Shown here piece after piece: positions 51,552 through 61,020 of a stretch of 64,000 nt of DNA; the stretch's first letter is position 1; each line of letters begins with the position of its first letter. The notes under the pieces were generated by a model. That model was not told the DNA's origin. It saw only the letters and a list, made by a program, of their open reading frames with translations, and did no database searches. The stretch comes from Sphingobacterium alimentarium (GTDB taxonomy: Bacteria > Bacteroidota > Bacteroidia > Sphingobacteriales > Sphingobacteriaceae): contig NZ_SMBZ01000001.1 of assembly GCF_004342685.1 (NCBI RefSeq), positions 124,001-188,000 of the forward strand, written 5' to 3'. Position numbers and translations under genes: made by a program.

Positions 51552-52514
51552 ATGGCACTAGTAAATATCCCTCGCCTAGACTTGCAGCATTATACGCAAG
51601 GTACAGCCGAACAACGCGCTCAATTTGTAAAAGACATTGGTAAAGCATTCAACGAAACTGGATTCGTAACTATTGCTAATCACGGACTTAGTCCCGAATT
51701 AATTGAAGAATTGTATGCGGTAGTCAAAGCATTCTTTGATTTGCCACAAGATATAAAAGACCAATATGAATATCCTGAACTGGCAGGACAGCGTGGATAT
51801 ACCAGTAAAGGCAGAGAAAAAGCCAAAGATGCTAAGGTCCCAGACTTAAAAGAATTTTGGCAAAGAGGTCAAACCATAGTGGGTGAAGAATATTCTAAAG
51901 CCGATTTTCCTGATAACCCTGCAGTAGCTGAATTACCACGATTCAATGAAATCACAGCAGAAATCTATAAAAAGCTGGAAGATGCTGGCCGTAATCTATT
52001 AAAAGCTATCGCTTCGTACTTGGAATTGGATGAAGACTATTTTGAGAAATATGTGGTCAACGGCAACTCGATATTGCGAGCTATCCACTATTTCCCTATC
52101 GAAAATCCAGATGCTATCGCGCCTGATGCTGTGCGTGCAGGTGCACACGAAGACATTAACTTGATCACGCTTTTGATAGGAGCTAGTGCGGATGGACTAG
52201 AAGTATTGACCAAGGACAACGAGTGGTTCCCGATCAAGGCCCATGGCGAAGATGTCGTAGTCAATGTAGGTGACATGCTGCAACGTCTGACCAACAATAA
52301 GTTGAAGTCGACGACACACAGAGTCGTGAACCCACCACGCGAATTAATGAAAACGTCACGCTATTCAGTTCCTTTCTTCTTACATCCAAAAGCGAGCATG
52401 AGTTTAGCTTCTTTAGATAGCTGTATTTCAGAAGAGTACCCTAAAGTATACGAAGACTATACAGCAGGGCAATATCTAGATGAAAGATTAAGAGAGATCG
52501 GATTAAAAATGTAA
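51552..52514 (+). CDS. 2-oxoglutarate/Fe(II)-dependent dioxygenase (isopenicillin N synthase family)
   Basis: A 320-residue oxygenase. The N-terminal DIOX_N-like region (FVKDIGKAFNETGFVTIANHG) is followed by the double-stranded beta-helix with the iron ligands in GAHEDINLITLL (His, Asp) and STTHRVVNPP (His), and the oxoglutarate-binding Arg in RYSVPFFLHP. The sequence resembles many uncharacterised bacterial members; there is no beta-lactam gene nearby, so antibiotic synthesis is not implied. It is transcribed alone and followed by a terminator. Confidence 0.88.
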   Translation: MALVNIPRLDLQHYTQGTAEQRAQFVKDIGKAFNETGFVTIANHGLSPELIEELYAVVKAFFDLPQDIKDQYEYPELAGQRGYTSKGREKAKDAKVPDLKEFWQRGQTIVGEEYSKADFPDNPAVAELPRFNEITAEIYKKLEDAGRNLLKAIASYLELDEDYFEKYVVNGNSILRAIHYFPIENPDAIAPDAVRAGAHEDINLITLLIGASADGLEVLTKDNEWFPIKAHGEDVVVNVGDMLQRLTNNKLKSTTHRVVNPPRELMKTSRYSVPFFLHPKASMSLASLDSCISEEYPKVYEDYTAGQYLDERLREIGLKM

Positions 52515-52557
52515 ATAATTAAAAAGGCAATCAGTAAATGATTTCCTTTTTAATTAT
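52515..52557. terminator. bidirectional terminator between oxygenase and YjbR genes
   Basis: ATAATTAAAAAGG (52515-52527) pairs with CCTTTTTAATTAT (52545-52557). The right arm overlaps the stop codon of the convergent YjbR-like gene. Confidence 0.8.
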
Positions 52558-52913
52558 GATATACTTTCTCTTATTCCCTTCGGAAGAGAAGATTTGATTA
52601 ATTCATAACTATGATCTATCAGCTGTTGCAATTGGGTCGTTCCAAGTTCTCTTCCGATATAAACAGTATTCCAGTGCTTCTTATTCATATGATATCCCGG
52701 AATGACTGTTTGCTCAAATTGTTCTCTCAACTCAATAGCATATGCAGGGTCACATTTGACATTGAATCGTAAATCTGTAACCTGATCCAAACCAATCAAA
52801 AGAAATATCTTCCCTCCGATTTTAAAGACTAATGTATCCGGACCGAAAGGCATTTCTTCGGTCACCTGAGGATGTATAGCCAGGCAATAATTACGAATAT
52901 CTTCAATGTGCAT
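52554..52913 (-). CDS. MmcQ/YjbR family protein
   Basis: A 119-residue protein of the MmcQ/YjbR (DUF419) family with CyaY-like fold: IRNYCLAIHPQVTEEMPFGPDTLVFKIGGK at the start and GYHMNKKHWNTVYIG near residue 80. Some relatives bind DNA; function is unknown. It is 18 bases downstream of the thioredoxin-like gene and probably in one unit with it. Confidence 0.87.
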   Translation of the reverse strand: MHIEDIRNYCLAIHPQVTEEMPFGPDTLVFKIGGKIFLLIGLDQVTDLRFNVKCDPAYAIELREQFEQTVIPGYHMNKKHWNTVYIGRELGTTQLQQLIDHSYELIKSSLPKGIRESIS

Positions 52914-52931
52914 AATAGACTACTTATAGAT

Positions 52932-53483
52932 TTATGCCAGTAAATTTAAGATATCCTTCTGAATTTCAACACCCTTGTCTTCATTATACCACTTTTGAAC
53001 GACTTCTTTGATTTCATTCATATTAAGCCCCTGCTCTTTGAGGTGCAAGAAAACTTCTTGCAGCAGAGCTGGTCTTGGTCCCCAGACAGCGATATCTAGA
53101 TCGTTTGCATCACGAATTATAAGCTTCGGTATAGATTTACCCCCATTCGTCAGATAATTATCGATCAGGAAAGGAGCCTCATCACGTAATTGTATATCCA
53201 GAGTGATAAAAGGGTGGTCCTTCACGATATTATAAAGCTGAGGAACAGAATGCGCAGCATCGCCACACCAAGGCTCTGTGATGATTATCCATTTTTGTGG
53301 AGTAGTGATGGAAGCCATCAGCTCTCGAACAGCTGGCGAGGGTTCGAACTTTTTCAACCATCGGTTGGTTCTCGACCAATTCAGTTTTGTATAATTATAA
53401 TATTCCTCGTTTGTGTAAGTAGGATAGCTTGCTGGATCTAATAGGACCTGCTCGAAATATTTCAGATAATCATCAAAATTCAT
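52932..53483 (-). CDS. thioredoxin-fold protein with a single active-site Cys
   Basis: A 183-residue cytosolic protein from the ATG at 53483. A thioredoxin fold spans about residues 45-165, but the active site reads EPWCGDAAHSVP: the second Cys of CxxC is Ala. That rules out normal dithiol exchange; monothiol chemistry or a binding role is more likely. Proteins of this Bacteroidota/Firmicutes group are annotated as thioredoxin family without known partners. Confidence 0.83.
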   Translation of the reverse strand: MNFDDYLKYFEQVLLDPASYPTYTNEEYYNYTKLNWSRTNRWLKKFEPSPAVRELMASITTPQKWIIITEPWCGDAAHSVPQLYNIVKDHPFITLDIQLRDEAPFLIDNYLTNGGKSIPKLIIRDANDLDIAVWGPRPALLQEVFLHLKEQGLNMNEIKEVVQKWYNEDKGVEIQKDILNLLA

Positions 53484-53587
53484 AAAAACTTTTCTTTTAA
53501 AAAACTGCACAAAGTTAACCTAATAAAAATAATTTTATGTCATCATTTTGTTGCACATCGCGTAATCCTTTTAACCGATATAGTCTA

Positions 53588-53595
53588 TAACTTTG
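53588..53595 (+). promoter_or_regulatory. -7 promoter element for the outer-membrane receptor/GLPGLI pair
   Basis: TAACTTTG, 21 bases before the ATG at 53617. No convincing -33 element is seen at the usual distance. Confidence 0.45.
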
Positions 53596-53616
53596 GTAAC
53601 TGTAAACCTTTAGTTA

Positions 53617-56319
53617 ATGAAATATTTACTTCTCTCCCTTTTCGCGGTGCTAGTCAGCAGCATCAGCTACGCACAAAGCAATATAAATGGGAGAATATTA
53701 GATAAAGCAGATCGCACACCACTTACCAATGCTACTGTAATCTTGCTCAATCAAGATTCAATCTTGCAATACCATACCCGTGCCAATGAGGATGGCGCCT
53801 TTGAATTCAAAAAAATCAAAAACACAAACTATATACTCATCATCTCCTACCCCAAATTCGAGGTATATTCAAGACCGCTTCAGCTTGAAAAAAACATCGC
53901 CTTGGACGAAATATTGCTCAGCTCTCAAGCTAATCTGATCGAAGAAGTTGTCGTAACGGGCAAAATCCCTATTCGGATAAAAGGCGACACGATTGAATAC
54001 GATGCTGGAAGTTTTGAAACCGAAAAAAATGCCAAGCTCGAGGATTTACTTCGCCGACTGCCCGGGTTGACGGTATCGGGTGATGGCGCTATCACCGCAC
54101 ATGGAAAAGCTGTCTCGAAAGTATTAATCGATGGGGAAGAGTTTTTTGGCTACGACCCCAAAATTGCCATTCGCAATGTCCGCGCTGATGCAGTAGACAA
54201 AGTGCAAGTATACGAGCGCAAATCCGAGGAAGCAGAACTCACGGGTGTAGATGATGGACAGCGATTTCAGACCGTCAATGTCGTGCTCAAAGAAGAAGCC
54301 CGAGAAGGTATATTTGGAAATGTGGAAGCTAATATAGGCACCGAGGATCTGTATACGGCCAACCTATTTGCAGCAAAATTCAACCGTACAGAAAGATTCG
54401 GTGTGACCGCCAATACCAATAACATGGGTGCTTCAGCAGGTGGCCGCGAAGGAAGTTTACGCATGAATAGCCAGATTACAGGTGACCCACAAAACACATC
54501 ATTGGGTGCAAATTACGAAAATCAGGTTTTCAACAAAAAACTCAACATCAATGGAAATTATAATTTCAATGATGCGAGCAATAGAAACGAGACCCAACGC
54601 TATAATAAAGAGATATTGTCGACCAACGATGTCCAAGAGACAAACAGCAAAAGCAACCAAGAATCGGCCAACCAATCGCATAATATTCTTTCGCGCTTCA
54701 GGCTACGTATCGATTCTACCTCCAATTTGGATATAGAAATGAATGGACGAATAGCACAGTCCAATAGTGCTAACATTTCTGAAAATTATAGACTCCGAAA
54801 TGAAACCGATTCGATTCACAATTTTAATAGCACGAGCAACAATCGTGGGGAGAATCAATCCCATGAGTTTCGGTTGAATTATCGCAAACGTCTTAATAAA
54901 AATGGTAGGTCCATCAATGTAATGGTCAACAATAATTACGAAGAGTCGGACCAAGAAAGTCAGGTGTATCAACGTACATACTTCCATAAGCTGAATGACA
55001 CGAGCATTGTGGACCAAAATAGATATACGGATTCGCGTTCGAATAGAATTAACACGAATATTCAATTCTCAGATCGCATTACCAAAGCGCTCACTTATAC
55101 GATTGGTTATCAATTTGGCTATAATGACAGCAAAAACAAAATCGACGCATTCAATACGAATAATGGATTGGAAGAGTTAGACATATTGTACTCCCAAAAT
55201 CTGGTCAATCAAGCGACCAACCAAACGGTAGTAGCCAATATGTTTTACAATACCGAAAATATTACCTTAACATTCGCCAACCGGACCAATTACAGAAATC
55301 AGGAACTGAATGACTCCTATCGTGATGTGGATCTAAGCCGTAGTTTTTGGGATAATGACCTCAATTTCTCCGGCAATTATAAGATATCAAACCGCAAGAA
55401 CTTAAATGTTATGTACCAAAATAATTATGACATTCCTTCATTCTCGCAATTGCAACCCTTCCAGCCACAAACCTCCAATTTATTTTTGCAATTGGGTAAT
55501 CCAGATTTGAAACGCGCTTCTAATAATAGAGTACAGGTCAATTATAATACGATGAGCCTGATGAAAGGTACAAGTTTGAATATCAACTCCTCCATTAGCT
55601 TCAAAAACAATCCAATCGTTAATAAACGTACGGTCTCAGACACATTAACCACTAGTACGTACGTGAATGTCATGGGCAGAACCAGTTGGAACACGGGATT
55701 GTATGCTAATTTTAATAAACCGATTTTTGATCGAAGAATTCAGTTTAACATTTCTTCTGGAGCCAACTATGCCAATGGATTTAATTATACACGATTTGCA
55801 GAAGATGGCACAGACATCAATCTATGGCAATACGAATTAAATAACACACAGAACACCAGTGTATTCACAGGTTTTAGTTTCAATGAGCAAGACTCCAAAG
55901 GCCTTGACTATGATTTTAATTGGAGATTAACGGTCAATAATCAACGTAATAGTCTGCAAGAGAATCTAAATTACACCAATTTAAATACGGGAGGCTCTTC
56001 GTTCATCAAGTATTTCCTACCCAAACAGTTTAATATTTCAGCACAGATTTTCTACAATATCGAAGGTCCTACTGCCTTCTATAAGCAAAGTATACATCAA
56101 TTCTACACCAACCTCGAATTTAGCAAAAAGCTATTGAAGAGTGAGAGCTTGGTCGCGAGCGTCAAAGCTTTTGATATTTTCAAGTCCTACAATACGACAA
56201 ATAGAAATGTTTCGGAAAATGATTTTTCCGAATCTACACAATTGATGCTGACACGTTATGTATTATTTGGATTGAAATGGGATTTTAATAAAAATTTAGG
56301 CAAGAAAAAGAATGATTAA
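53617..56319 (+). CDS. TonB-receptor-like outer-membrane barrel protein with carboxypeptidase-like domain
   Basis: A 900-residue outer-membrane protein. After the signal peptide (LLSLFAVLVSSISYAQ) it has a carboxypeptidase-like regulatory domain (INGRILDKADRTPLTNATVI), a plug-like region (KLEDLLRRLPGLTVSGDGAI) and a large Asn-rich barrel of the outer-membrane beta-barrel type 3 family. Such proteins are typical partners of GLPGLI proteins, and here the next gene overlaps by 8 bases. A TonB box is not obvious. Ligand or function is unknown. Confidence 0.88.
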   Translation: MKYLLLSLFAVLVSSISYAQSNINGRILDKADRTPLTNATVILLNQDSILQYHTRANEDGAFEFKKIKNTNYILIISYPKFEVYSRPLQLEKNIALDEILLSSQANLIEEVVVTGKIPIRIKGDTIEYDAGSFETEKNAKLEDLLRRLPGLTVSGDGAITAHGKAVSKVLIDGEEFFGYDPKIAIRNVRADAVDKVQVYERKSEEAELTGVDDGQRFQTVNVVLKEEAREGIFGNVEANIGTEDLYTANLFAAKFNRTERFGVTANTNNMGASAGGREGSLRMNSQITGDPQNTSLGANYENQVFNKKLNINGNYNFNDASNRNETQRYNKEILSTNDVQETNSKSNQESANQSHNILSRFRLRIDSTSNLDIEMNGRIAQSNSANISENYRLRNETDSIHNFNSTSNNRGENQSHEFRLNYRKRLNKNGRSINVMVNNNYEESDQESQVYQRTYFHKLNDTSIVDQNRYTDSRSNRINTNIQFSDRITKALTYTIGYQFGYNDSKNKIDAFNTNNGLEELDILYSQNLVNQATNQTVVANMFYNTENITLTFANRTNYRNQELNDSYRDVDLSRSFWDNDLNFSGNYKISNRKNLNVMYQNNYDIPSFSQLQPFQPQTSNLFLQLGNPDLKRASNNRVQVNYNTMSLMKGTSLNINSSISFKNNPIVNKRTVSDTLTTSTYVNVMGRTSWNTGLYANFNKPIFDRRIQFNISSGANYANGFNYTRFAEDGTDINLWQYELNNTQNTSVFTGFSFNEQDSKGLDYDFNWRLTVNNQRNSLQENLNYTNLNTGGSSFIKYFLPKQFNISAQIFYNIEGPTAFYKQSIHQFYTNLEFSKKLLKSESLVASVKAFDIFKSYNTTNRNVSENDFSESTQLMLTRYVLFGLKWDFNKNLGKKKND

Positions 56320-57184
56320 GTTTATCACAACCCTATTAACACTACTCTGCATCACTGGTGTGCATGCACAATATGCTTATTTTGGCACGAGGGGAAAGAT
56401 TGCCTTCGATAAAATCACTTTCACTAAAGCCAGAATACGGAGTATGACCCAACAAATGGATCCTTCTCGGAGCATGCGTTTCGGCACGGGCAACCTTGAC
56501 AATATGCCAGAGTCCTCTACGCAAAAGCTGGTATTGCATTTTGATGAAAGCAGCACCCTACTCCTTCCCGAAGTTACTGCTGAAAACGCCACGAGCACAG
56601 GTCGAGGAAATCGAGGCGCTGGTGGAGGCAATATTCGCATCACCGGTGGACAGGGCAATATATCCGTTCGAGGTAATTCCGGTGGCGGAATGGTTGTCGC
56701 CAGGGGAGGCATGGGCTCCAATTCCAAAATTATGTACCAAGATCTCAAAAAGAATATCAGCAACCTGCAGCTTGAAATCGACCAGAAATACACCATTACA
56801 GACAGTTTAAACAACATTACTTGGCGGTTTACGGACGAGTACCGAGATATTGCGGGATTTGAATGTCGACGTGTCAATGGCGCCACTCCTGACTCCTTGT
56901 ACATCGTTGCCTTTTATACCGACCAGATTCCTGTCTCTGCGGGACCGGCATTGACGAGCGGCCTTCCCGGGATGATATTAGGATTAGCCATACCTGAAAT
57001 GCATATTCAATATTGGGCAACAAAAGTGGACTACACGAACGATACGATTCCTATGGATTGGAAAGATAAAAAAGCTACTCCCATCACCATGGATGAATTT
57101 GTGAAGAATATTGGCAGAATGTATCAGCGAGGACGTGACAGTGGTACAGCGCGTAGGCAGGTCTTGGAACAATTAATTTACTAA
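56312..57184 (+). CDS. GLPGLI family protein with a Gly-rich insert
   Basis: A 290-residue secreted protein (signal peptide FITTLLTLLCITGVHA). The name-giving motif is present as GLPGMILGL near residue 215, with DEYRDIAGFECRRVNG before it, as in the family. Between about residues 91 and 132 there is an unusual Gly-rich segment (GRGNRGAGGGN, then GGQGN and GGGMVVARGG) that most members lack. Function of the family is unknown, but it is routinely coupled with a barrel protein like the one just upstream. Confidence 0.85.
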   Translation: MIKFITTLLTLLCITGVHAQYAYFGTRGKIAFDKITFTKARIRSMTQQMDPSRSMRFGTGNLDNMPESSTQKLVLHFDESSTLLLPEVTAENATSTGRGNRGAGGGNIRITGGQGNISVRGNSGGGMVVARGGMGSNSKIMYQDLKKNISNLQLEIDQKYTITDSLNNITWRFTDEYRDIAGFECRRVNGATPDSLYIVAFYTDQIPVSAGPALTSGLPGMILGLAIPEMHIQYWATKVDYTNDTIPMDWKDKKATPITMDEFVKNIGRMYQRGRDSGTARRQVLEQLIY

Positions 57185-57189
57185 AAGAC

Positions 57190-57282
57190 GACAATTTGTC
57201 ACACTAATATGGCAGTATCAAGACATTTTAGGTATTTTTTTTAAAAATTCTAAGCAAATCAGCACTTGGCACACGGCTTGTT
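57190..57282 (+). promoter_or_regulatory. candidate sigma-54 promoter and upstream activator site of dnaK
   Basis: TTGGCAC (57266-57272), five bases, TTGTT (57278-57282) resembles the -24/-12 consensus TGGCAC-N5-TTGC with one deviation. About 66 bases upstream is the palindrome GACAA-T-TTGTC (57190-57200), where an enhancer-binding activator could sit. The start codon of dnaK is 49 bases downstream. No good TAnnTTTG element is present in this gap. Confidence 0.45.
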
Positions 57283-57330
57283 ATATAATTATCAAATTTT
57301 TAGTATTAAGTAAAAAACAATATTCATAAT

Positions 57331-59238
57331 ATGTCTAAAATAATAGGAATCGACTTAGGAACTACGAACTCATGTGTTGCTGTAATGGAGGGTAACGAGC
57401 CAGTAGTAATCCCGAACAACGAAGGTAAACGTACTACACCTTCAATTGTAGCATTTGTAGAGGGTGGTGAGCGTAAAGTAGGTGATCCTGCAAAACGTCA
57501 AGCTATTACAAACCCACACAAAACGATTTATTCGATCAAACGTTTCATGGGTACTTCTTTTGACGAAGCACAAAAAGAAATCTCTCATGTACCGTACACG
57601 GTAGTAAAAGGTGACAACAATACGCCACGTGTGGAAATTGATGACCGCAAATATACACCTCAAGAAATCTCAGCAATGATACTTCAAAAAATGAAGAAAA
57701 CAGCTGAAGATTATTTAGGTCAAGAAGTAACACGTGCCGTAATCACAGTACCTGCATATTTCAATGATGCTCAACGTCAAGCTACTAAAGAAGCTGGTGA
57801 AATCGCGGGTCTTAAAGTAGAACGTATTATCAATGAGCCTACTGCTGCTGCATTGGCTTACGGTCTTGACAAAGCAAACAAAGACATGAAAATCGTTGTG
57901 TTCGACTGTGGTGGTGGTACACATGACGTTTCTGTTCTTGAATTAGGTGACGGTGTATTTGAAGTTAAATCTACGGATGGTGACACACACTTAGGTGGTG
58001 ATGACTTTGATAATGCAATCATCAACTGGTTGAACGACGAGTTCAAAGCTGAAAACAACGGTTTTGATTTGAAAAAAGACGCTATGGCGTTGCAACGTTT
58101 GAAAGAAGCTGCTGAAAAAGCAAAAATCGAACTTTCAAGCACAACTTCAACAGAAATCAACTTACCATATATCACGGCTGACGCGACTGGTCCTAAACAC
58201 TTAGTACGTACATTATCTCGTGCTAAATTCGAGACCTTAGTAGCTGATTTAGTAAAACGTACAATCGATCCTTGTCGTACAGCATTGAAAAACGCTGGTT
58301 ACAGCACTTCGGATATCGACGAAATCATCTTAGTAGGTGGTTCTACACGTATCCCTGCGATCGTAGATGCAGTAAAAGAATTCTTCGGAAAAGAGCCTTC
58401 AAAAGGTGTTAACCCTGACGAAGTAGTAGCTTTAGGTGCTGCTATCCAAGGCGGTGTATTGACTGGTGAGGTGAAAGATGTATTATTATTAGACGTGACT
58501 CCACTTTCATTAGGTATCGAAACTATGGGTGGTGTGATGACTAAATTGATCGAAGCGAATACAACGATTCCTGCTAAGAAATCAGAAGTATTCTCTACAG
58601 CATCAGATAACCAACCTTCAGTGGAAATCCACGTATTACAAGGTGAACGCCCTATGGCTGCGCAAAACCGTACATTAGGTCGTTTCCAATTGGCGGACAT
58701 TCCTCCTGCTCCTCGTGGTATTCCTCAGATCGAAGTAATTTTTGACATCGACGCGAACGGTATCATCAAAGTATCAGCGAAGGATAAAGCGACTGGTAAA
58801 GAACAAAATATCCGTATCGAAGCTTCTTCAGGTCTTTCGGACGAAGAAATCCAAAAAATGAAACAAGAAGCAGAAGCAAATGCGGAAGCGGATAAAAAAT
58901 TAAAAGAAGAAGCAGATAAAATCAATGCTGCAGATGCATTAGTATTCTCAACAGAAAAACAATTGAAAGAATACGGTGACAAAATCTCAGCGGATAAAAA
59001 AGCACCTATCGAAGCTGGTCTTGAGAAATTGAAAGCAGCTTACGCAGCACGCAATTTCGCTGATATCGATACAGCTTCTGCTGAATTAAACAACGCTTGG
59101 ACAGCAGCATCTGAAGAGATGTATGCAGCTTCACAACAAGGTGGTGCACAACCACAAGGTGACGCTGGTCAATCTCAACAAGGCGGTAGCCAAGGTGGTG
59201 ATGACGTACAAGACGTAGAATTTGAAGAAGTTAAATAA
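57331..59238 (+). CDS. dnaK: molecular chaperone DnaK (Hsp70)
   Basis: ATP-dependent chaperone, 635 residues, complete. The actin-like ATPase starts at once ([18 protein letters not shown]) and shows [12 protein letters not shown], the phosphate-2 region as [18 protein letters not shown] (DLGGGTFD in most bacteria), and the [11 protein letters not shown] linker near residue 390. A substrate-binding beta domain and helical lid follow, and the end is the usual Gln/Gly-rich run closing in [11 protein letters not shown]. Synonymous codon use is strongly biased, as expected for high expression. No dnaJ or grpE is adjacent. Confidence 0.98.
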   Translation: MSKIIGIDLGTTNSCVAVMEGNEPVVIPNNEGKRTTPSIVAFVEGGERKVGDPAKRQAITNPHKTIYSIKRFMGTSFDEAQKEISHVPYTVVKGDNNTPRVEIDDRKYTPQEISAMILQKMKKTAEDYLGQEVTRAVITVPAYFNDAQRQATKEAGEIAGLKVERIINEPTAAALAYGLDKANKDMKIVVFDCGGGTHDVSVLELGDGVFEVKSTDGDTHLGGDDFDNAIINWLNDEFKAENNGFDLKKDAMALQRLKEAAEKAKIELSSTTSTEINLPYITADATGPKHLVRTLSRAKFETLVADLVKRTIDPCRTALKNAGYSTSDIDEIILVGGSTRIPAIVDAVKEFFGKEPSKGVNPDEVVALGAAIQGGVLTGEVKDVLLLDVTPLSLGIETMGGVMTKLIEANTTIPAKKSEVFSTASDNQPSVEIHVLQGERPMAAQNRTLGRFQLADIPPAPRGIPQIEVIFDIDANGIIKVSAKDKATGKEQNIRIEASSGLSDEEIQKMKQEAEANAEADKKLKEEADKINAADALVFSTEKQLKEYGDKISADKKAPIEAGLEKLKAAYAARNFADIDTASAELNNAWTAASEEMYAASQQGGAQPQGDAGQSQQGGSQGGDDVQDVEFEEVK

Positions 59239-59258
59239 GTAACTTCTCTATAAATAAG

Positions 59259-59292
59259 AATCCCCTAAGAAATTTTCTTAGGGGATTTTTTA
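59259..59292 (+). terminator. dnaK terminator
   Basis: AATCCCCTAAGAA pairs with TTCTTAGGGGATT around a short T-rich loop, followed by TTTT. Confidence 0.9.
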
Positions 59293-59343
59293 TTTGTAGC
59301 ATGCTAACTTTTCCTTTCGTTATATATCCATAACCCTACAGCT

Positions 59344-59943
59344 ATGCATAGAATTTTATATTTTCTTTTCCTTACGGTAATACTATTTGGTTGTAGTAAA
59401 GATGAATTAGAATATCAAAATGAATTTGATAAAAGCTATAAAGCCTGGCTCCAATACAAACAGAATAACAAAAGCTATTCATACACCGCAAAAACCACAT
59501 CGTGGATTGGTACAACAACCCATACAACCATTACCATCGAAAACAATCAAGTTTCCAAAAGAGATTTTAAATACGTTAGAATAGGAAGCAAAGCAATTCC
59601 TGAAAACGGCTGGACAAAACAATTGGCAATAGAAGCACTCAAAGAAATAGGCTATACAGAAAATGAAATATCTTCTTCATTTGGCAACGAAATTATTGAC
59701 AAATTGCAATGGGTAGAGAATAAAGAAGATCTCGGTAATAATGGAAATGCAGAGCAACTGATGACCCTAGAGCAGATTTATGATAAAGCTAAAAATGATT
59801 GGATAACTAAGCGTCCAAATTCACAAATTTATTTTGAAGCAAAAAACAATGGTTTGATTTCAACTGCCGGTTATGTCCCAGACGGCTGTATGGATGATTG
59901 CTTTGTAGGAATAAAAATTATTAGTATTCAGAATATAAACTAA
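59344..59943 (+). CDS. hypothetical lipoprotein (DUF6174-like)
   Basis: A 199-residue protein with a lipoprotein signal (LFLTVILFGC, lipobox Cys17). The rest is soluble, with YKAWLQYKQNNKSYSYTAKT and a WITKRPNSQIYFEAKNNGLI stretch resembling DUF6174-type lipoproteins, plus a Cys pair near the end (GCMDDCF). Function unknown. The gene stands alone between dnaK and minus-strand genes. Confidence 0.65.
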   Translation: MHRILYFLFLTVILFGCSKDELEYQNEFDKSYKAWLQYKQNNKSYSYTAKTTSWIGTTTHTTITIENNQVSKRDFKYVRIGSKAIPENGWTKQLAIEALKEIGYTENEISSSFGNEIIDKLQWVENKEDLGNNGNAEQLMTLEQIYDKAKNDWITKRPNSQIYFEAKNNGLISTAGYVPDGCMDDCFVGIKIISIQNIN

Positions 59944-59968
59944 ACTTGAACAGAGAAAATGGATAACA

Positions 59969-60184
59969 CTAAGCTTCTATAGACAATATTAATTTATTAG
60001 AATGGAATGCCAATTTAACATCCATATCGTCTAACTGTAGTGAAATTTCTCCTTTTATTTCCTTCGCTATCTCTACGATCTTAATGTCTAACATGGTATC
60101 CTCCACATAATGAATGGCCGTAAAGAATAAGGCTACCGCCAATCCAAACCGGGCTATTCTTCCAAAAGTTCTATAAAAGTCCAT
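59969..60184 (-). CDS. small hypothetical protein with one N-terminal membrane segment
   Basis: 71 residues from the ATG at 60184 (a TTG seven codons upstream is the alternative). A hydrophobic segment (IARFGLAVALFFTAIHYV) is followed by a short domain with alternating residues (EISLQLDDMDVKLAFHSNKLILSIEA). I do not recognise a family. The clean start and lack of overlap make it plausible as a gene. Confidence 0.5.
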   Translation of the reverse strand: MDFYRTFGRIARFGLAVALFFTAIHYVEDTMLDIKIVEIAKEIKGEISLQLDDMDVKLAFHSNKLILSIEA

Positions 60185-60262
60185 AACGCTAGATTTACCT
60201 AACAAATATAAAATATAACTTTCTTGTTTTCAGTGAATTTAAGATAAAACTATTGTTACAAA

Positions 60263-60952
60263 TTACTGTTTTCTATATCCATAATGTCTCAAAATACCCT
60301 TATCAAAAACAGTCCAGATTCCTGATGGAAGCTTCGCTTTTTTTAGTGCTTCATTAGTCCATGTATTGCAGGAATAGAACATACTATACGAACCCATTGC
60401 CTCATAGAAAGCGTCTGAATCTCCATACTGTGCTGTTGTCTTGATTAGAATTGACTTCTTATCGTCTACAGTTTCCAGACTTTCTAACACATGCTGTATT
60501 AGTATACGGTATTGTTCTTCTGTCACTTCTACTTTATAACATAGGTTATCTTCTATCATTTGTGGATGATAAGTCACATGCAATGCCGTCTCGCCTATCC
60601 CTACAGCGGCCACAAAGGCCGTTTTGAAAGACAGATCTTTCCATTCCGGAGTATTCAGATAGAATCCTTTATCTCCCCAGCCTACGGCTATCCAATCATA
60701 GTCAGAATTTTTACCTAGGGTATTTTCTGGAGGAAAAACACTGCGCCAATCCATCAGGCTTGATGTAGTCGGAAAAACAATGTCTGTATGAACATCATTA
60801 GACAGTAGATATATGCTATAGGTTGCTCCTCCTTCGGAAGAATTCGTTGAGTCAGCTGGAATACGTGATAGCACCGCATCGGCCCCAAAGTAGACGACAA
60901 CAATTAGAAAGAATATACCTAAGATATACAGCAACATTTTTAGGAATTTCAT
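60263..60952 (-). CDS. TIGR02117/DUF2459 family protein
   Basis: A 229-residue protein with one N-terminal membrane segment (MLLYILGIFFLIVVVYFGAD) and a periplasmic domain of the DUF2459 type: LLSNDVHTDIVFPT with conserved His, YDWIAVGWGDKGFYLNTPEW, and SYSMFYSCNTWTNEALKKA containing the conserved Cys. The Cys/His pattern is reminiscent of NlpC/P60-like hydrolases, but no activity is established. Apparently monocistronic. Confidence 0.85.
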   Translation of the reverse strand: MKFLKMLLYILGIFFLIVVVYFGADAVLSRIPADSTNSSEGGATYSIYLLSNDVHTDIVFPTTSSLMDWRSVFPPENTLGKNSDYDWIAVGWGDKGFYLNTPEWKDLSFKTAFVAAVGIGETALHVTYHPQMIEDNLCYKVEVTEEQYRILIQHVLESLETVDDKKSILIKTTAQYGDSDAFYEAMGSYSMFYSCNTWTNEALKKAKLPSGIWTVFDKGILRHYGYRKQ

Positions 60953-60968
60953 AATTTAAGTCATAAAA

Positions 60969-60994
60969 AAAGTGCAAGATAAGTCTTGCACTTT
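60969..60994 (-). terminator. terminator after the nucleotidyltransferase gene
   Basis: AAAGTGCAAGA (60969-60979) pairs with TCTTGCACTTT (60984-60994); on the minus strand a T run follows the stem. Confidence 0.88.
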
Positions 60995-61020
60995 ATATTT
61001 TGTAGAAAAATAATTCCCGC

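Noticed and set aside
51552-52514. Beta-lactam biosynthesis role for the isopenicillin N synthase-family gene
   Set aside because: No ACV synthetase, epimerase or other pathway gene is nearby; the family is broad and only the iron/oxoglutarate-binding fold can be claimed.
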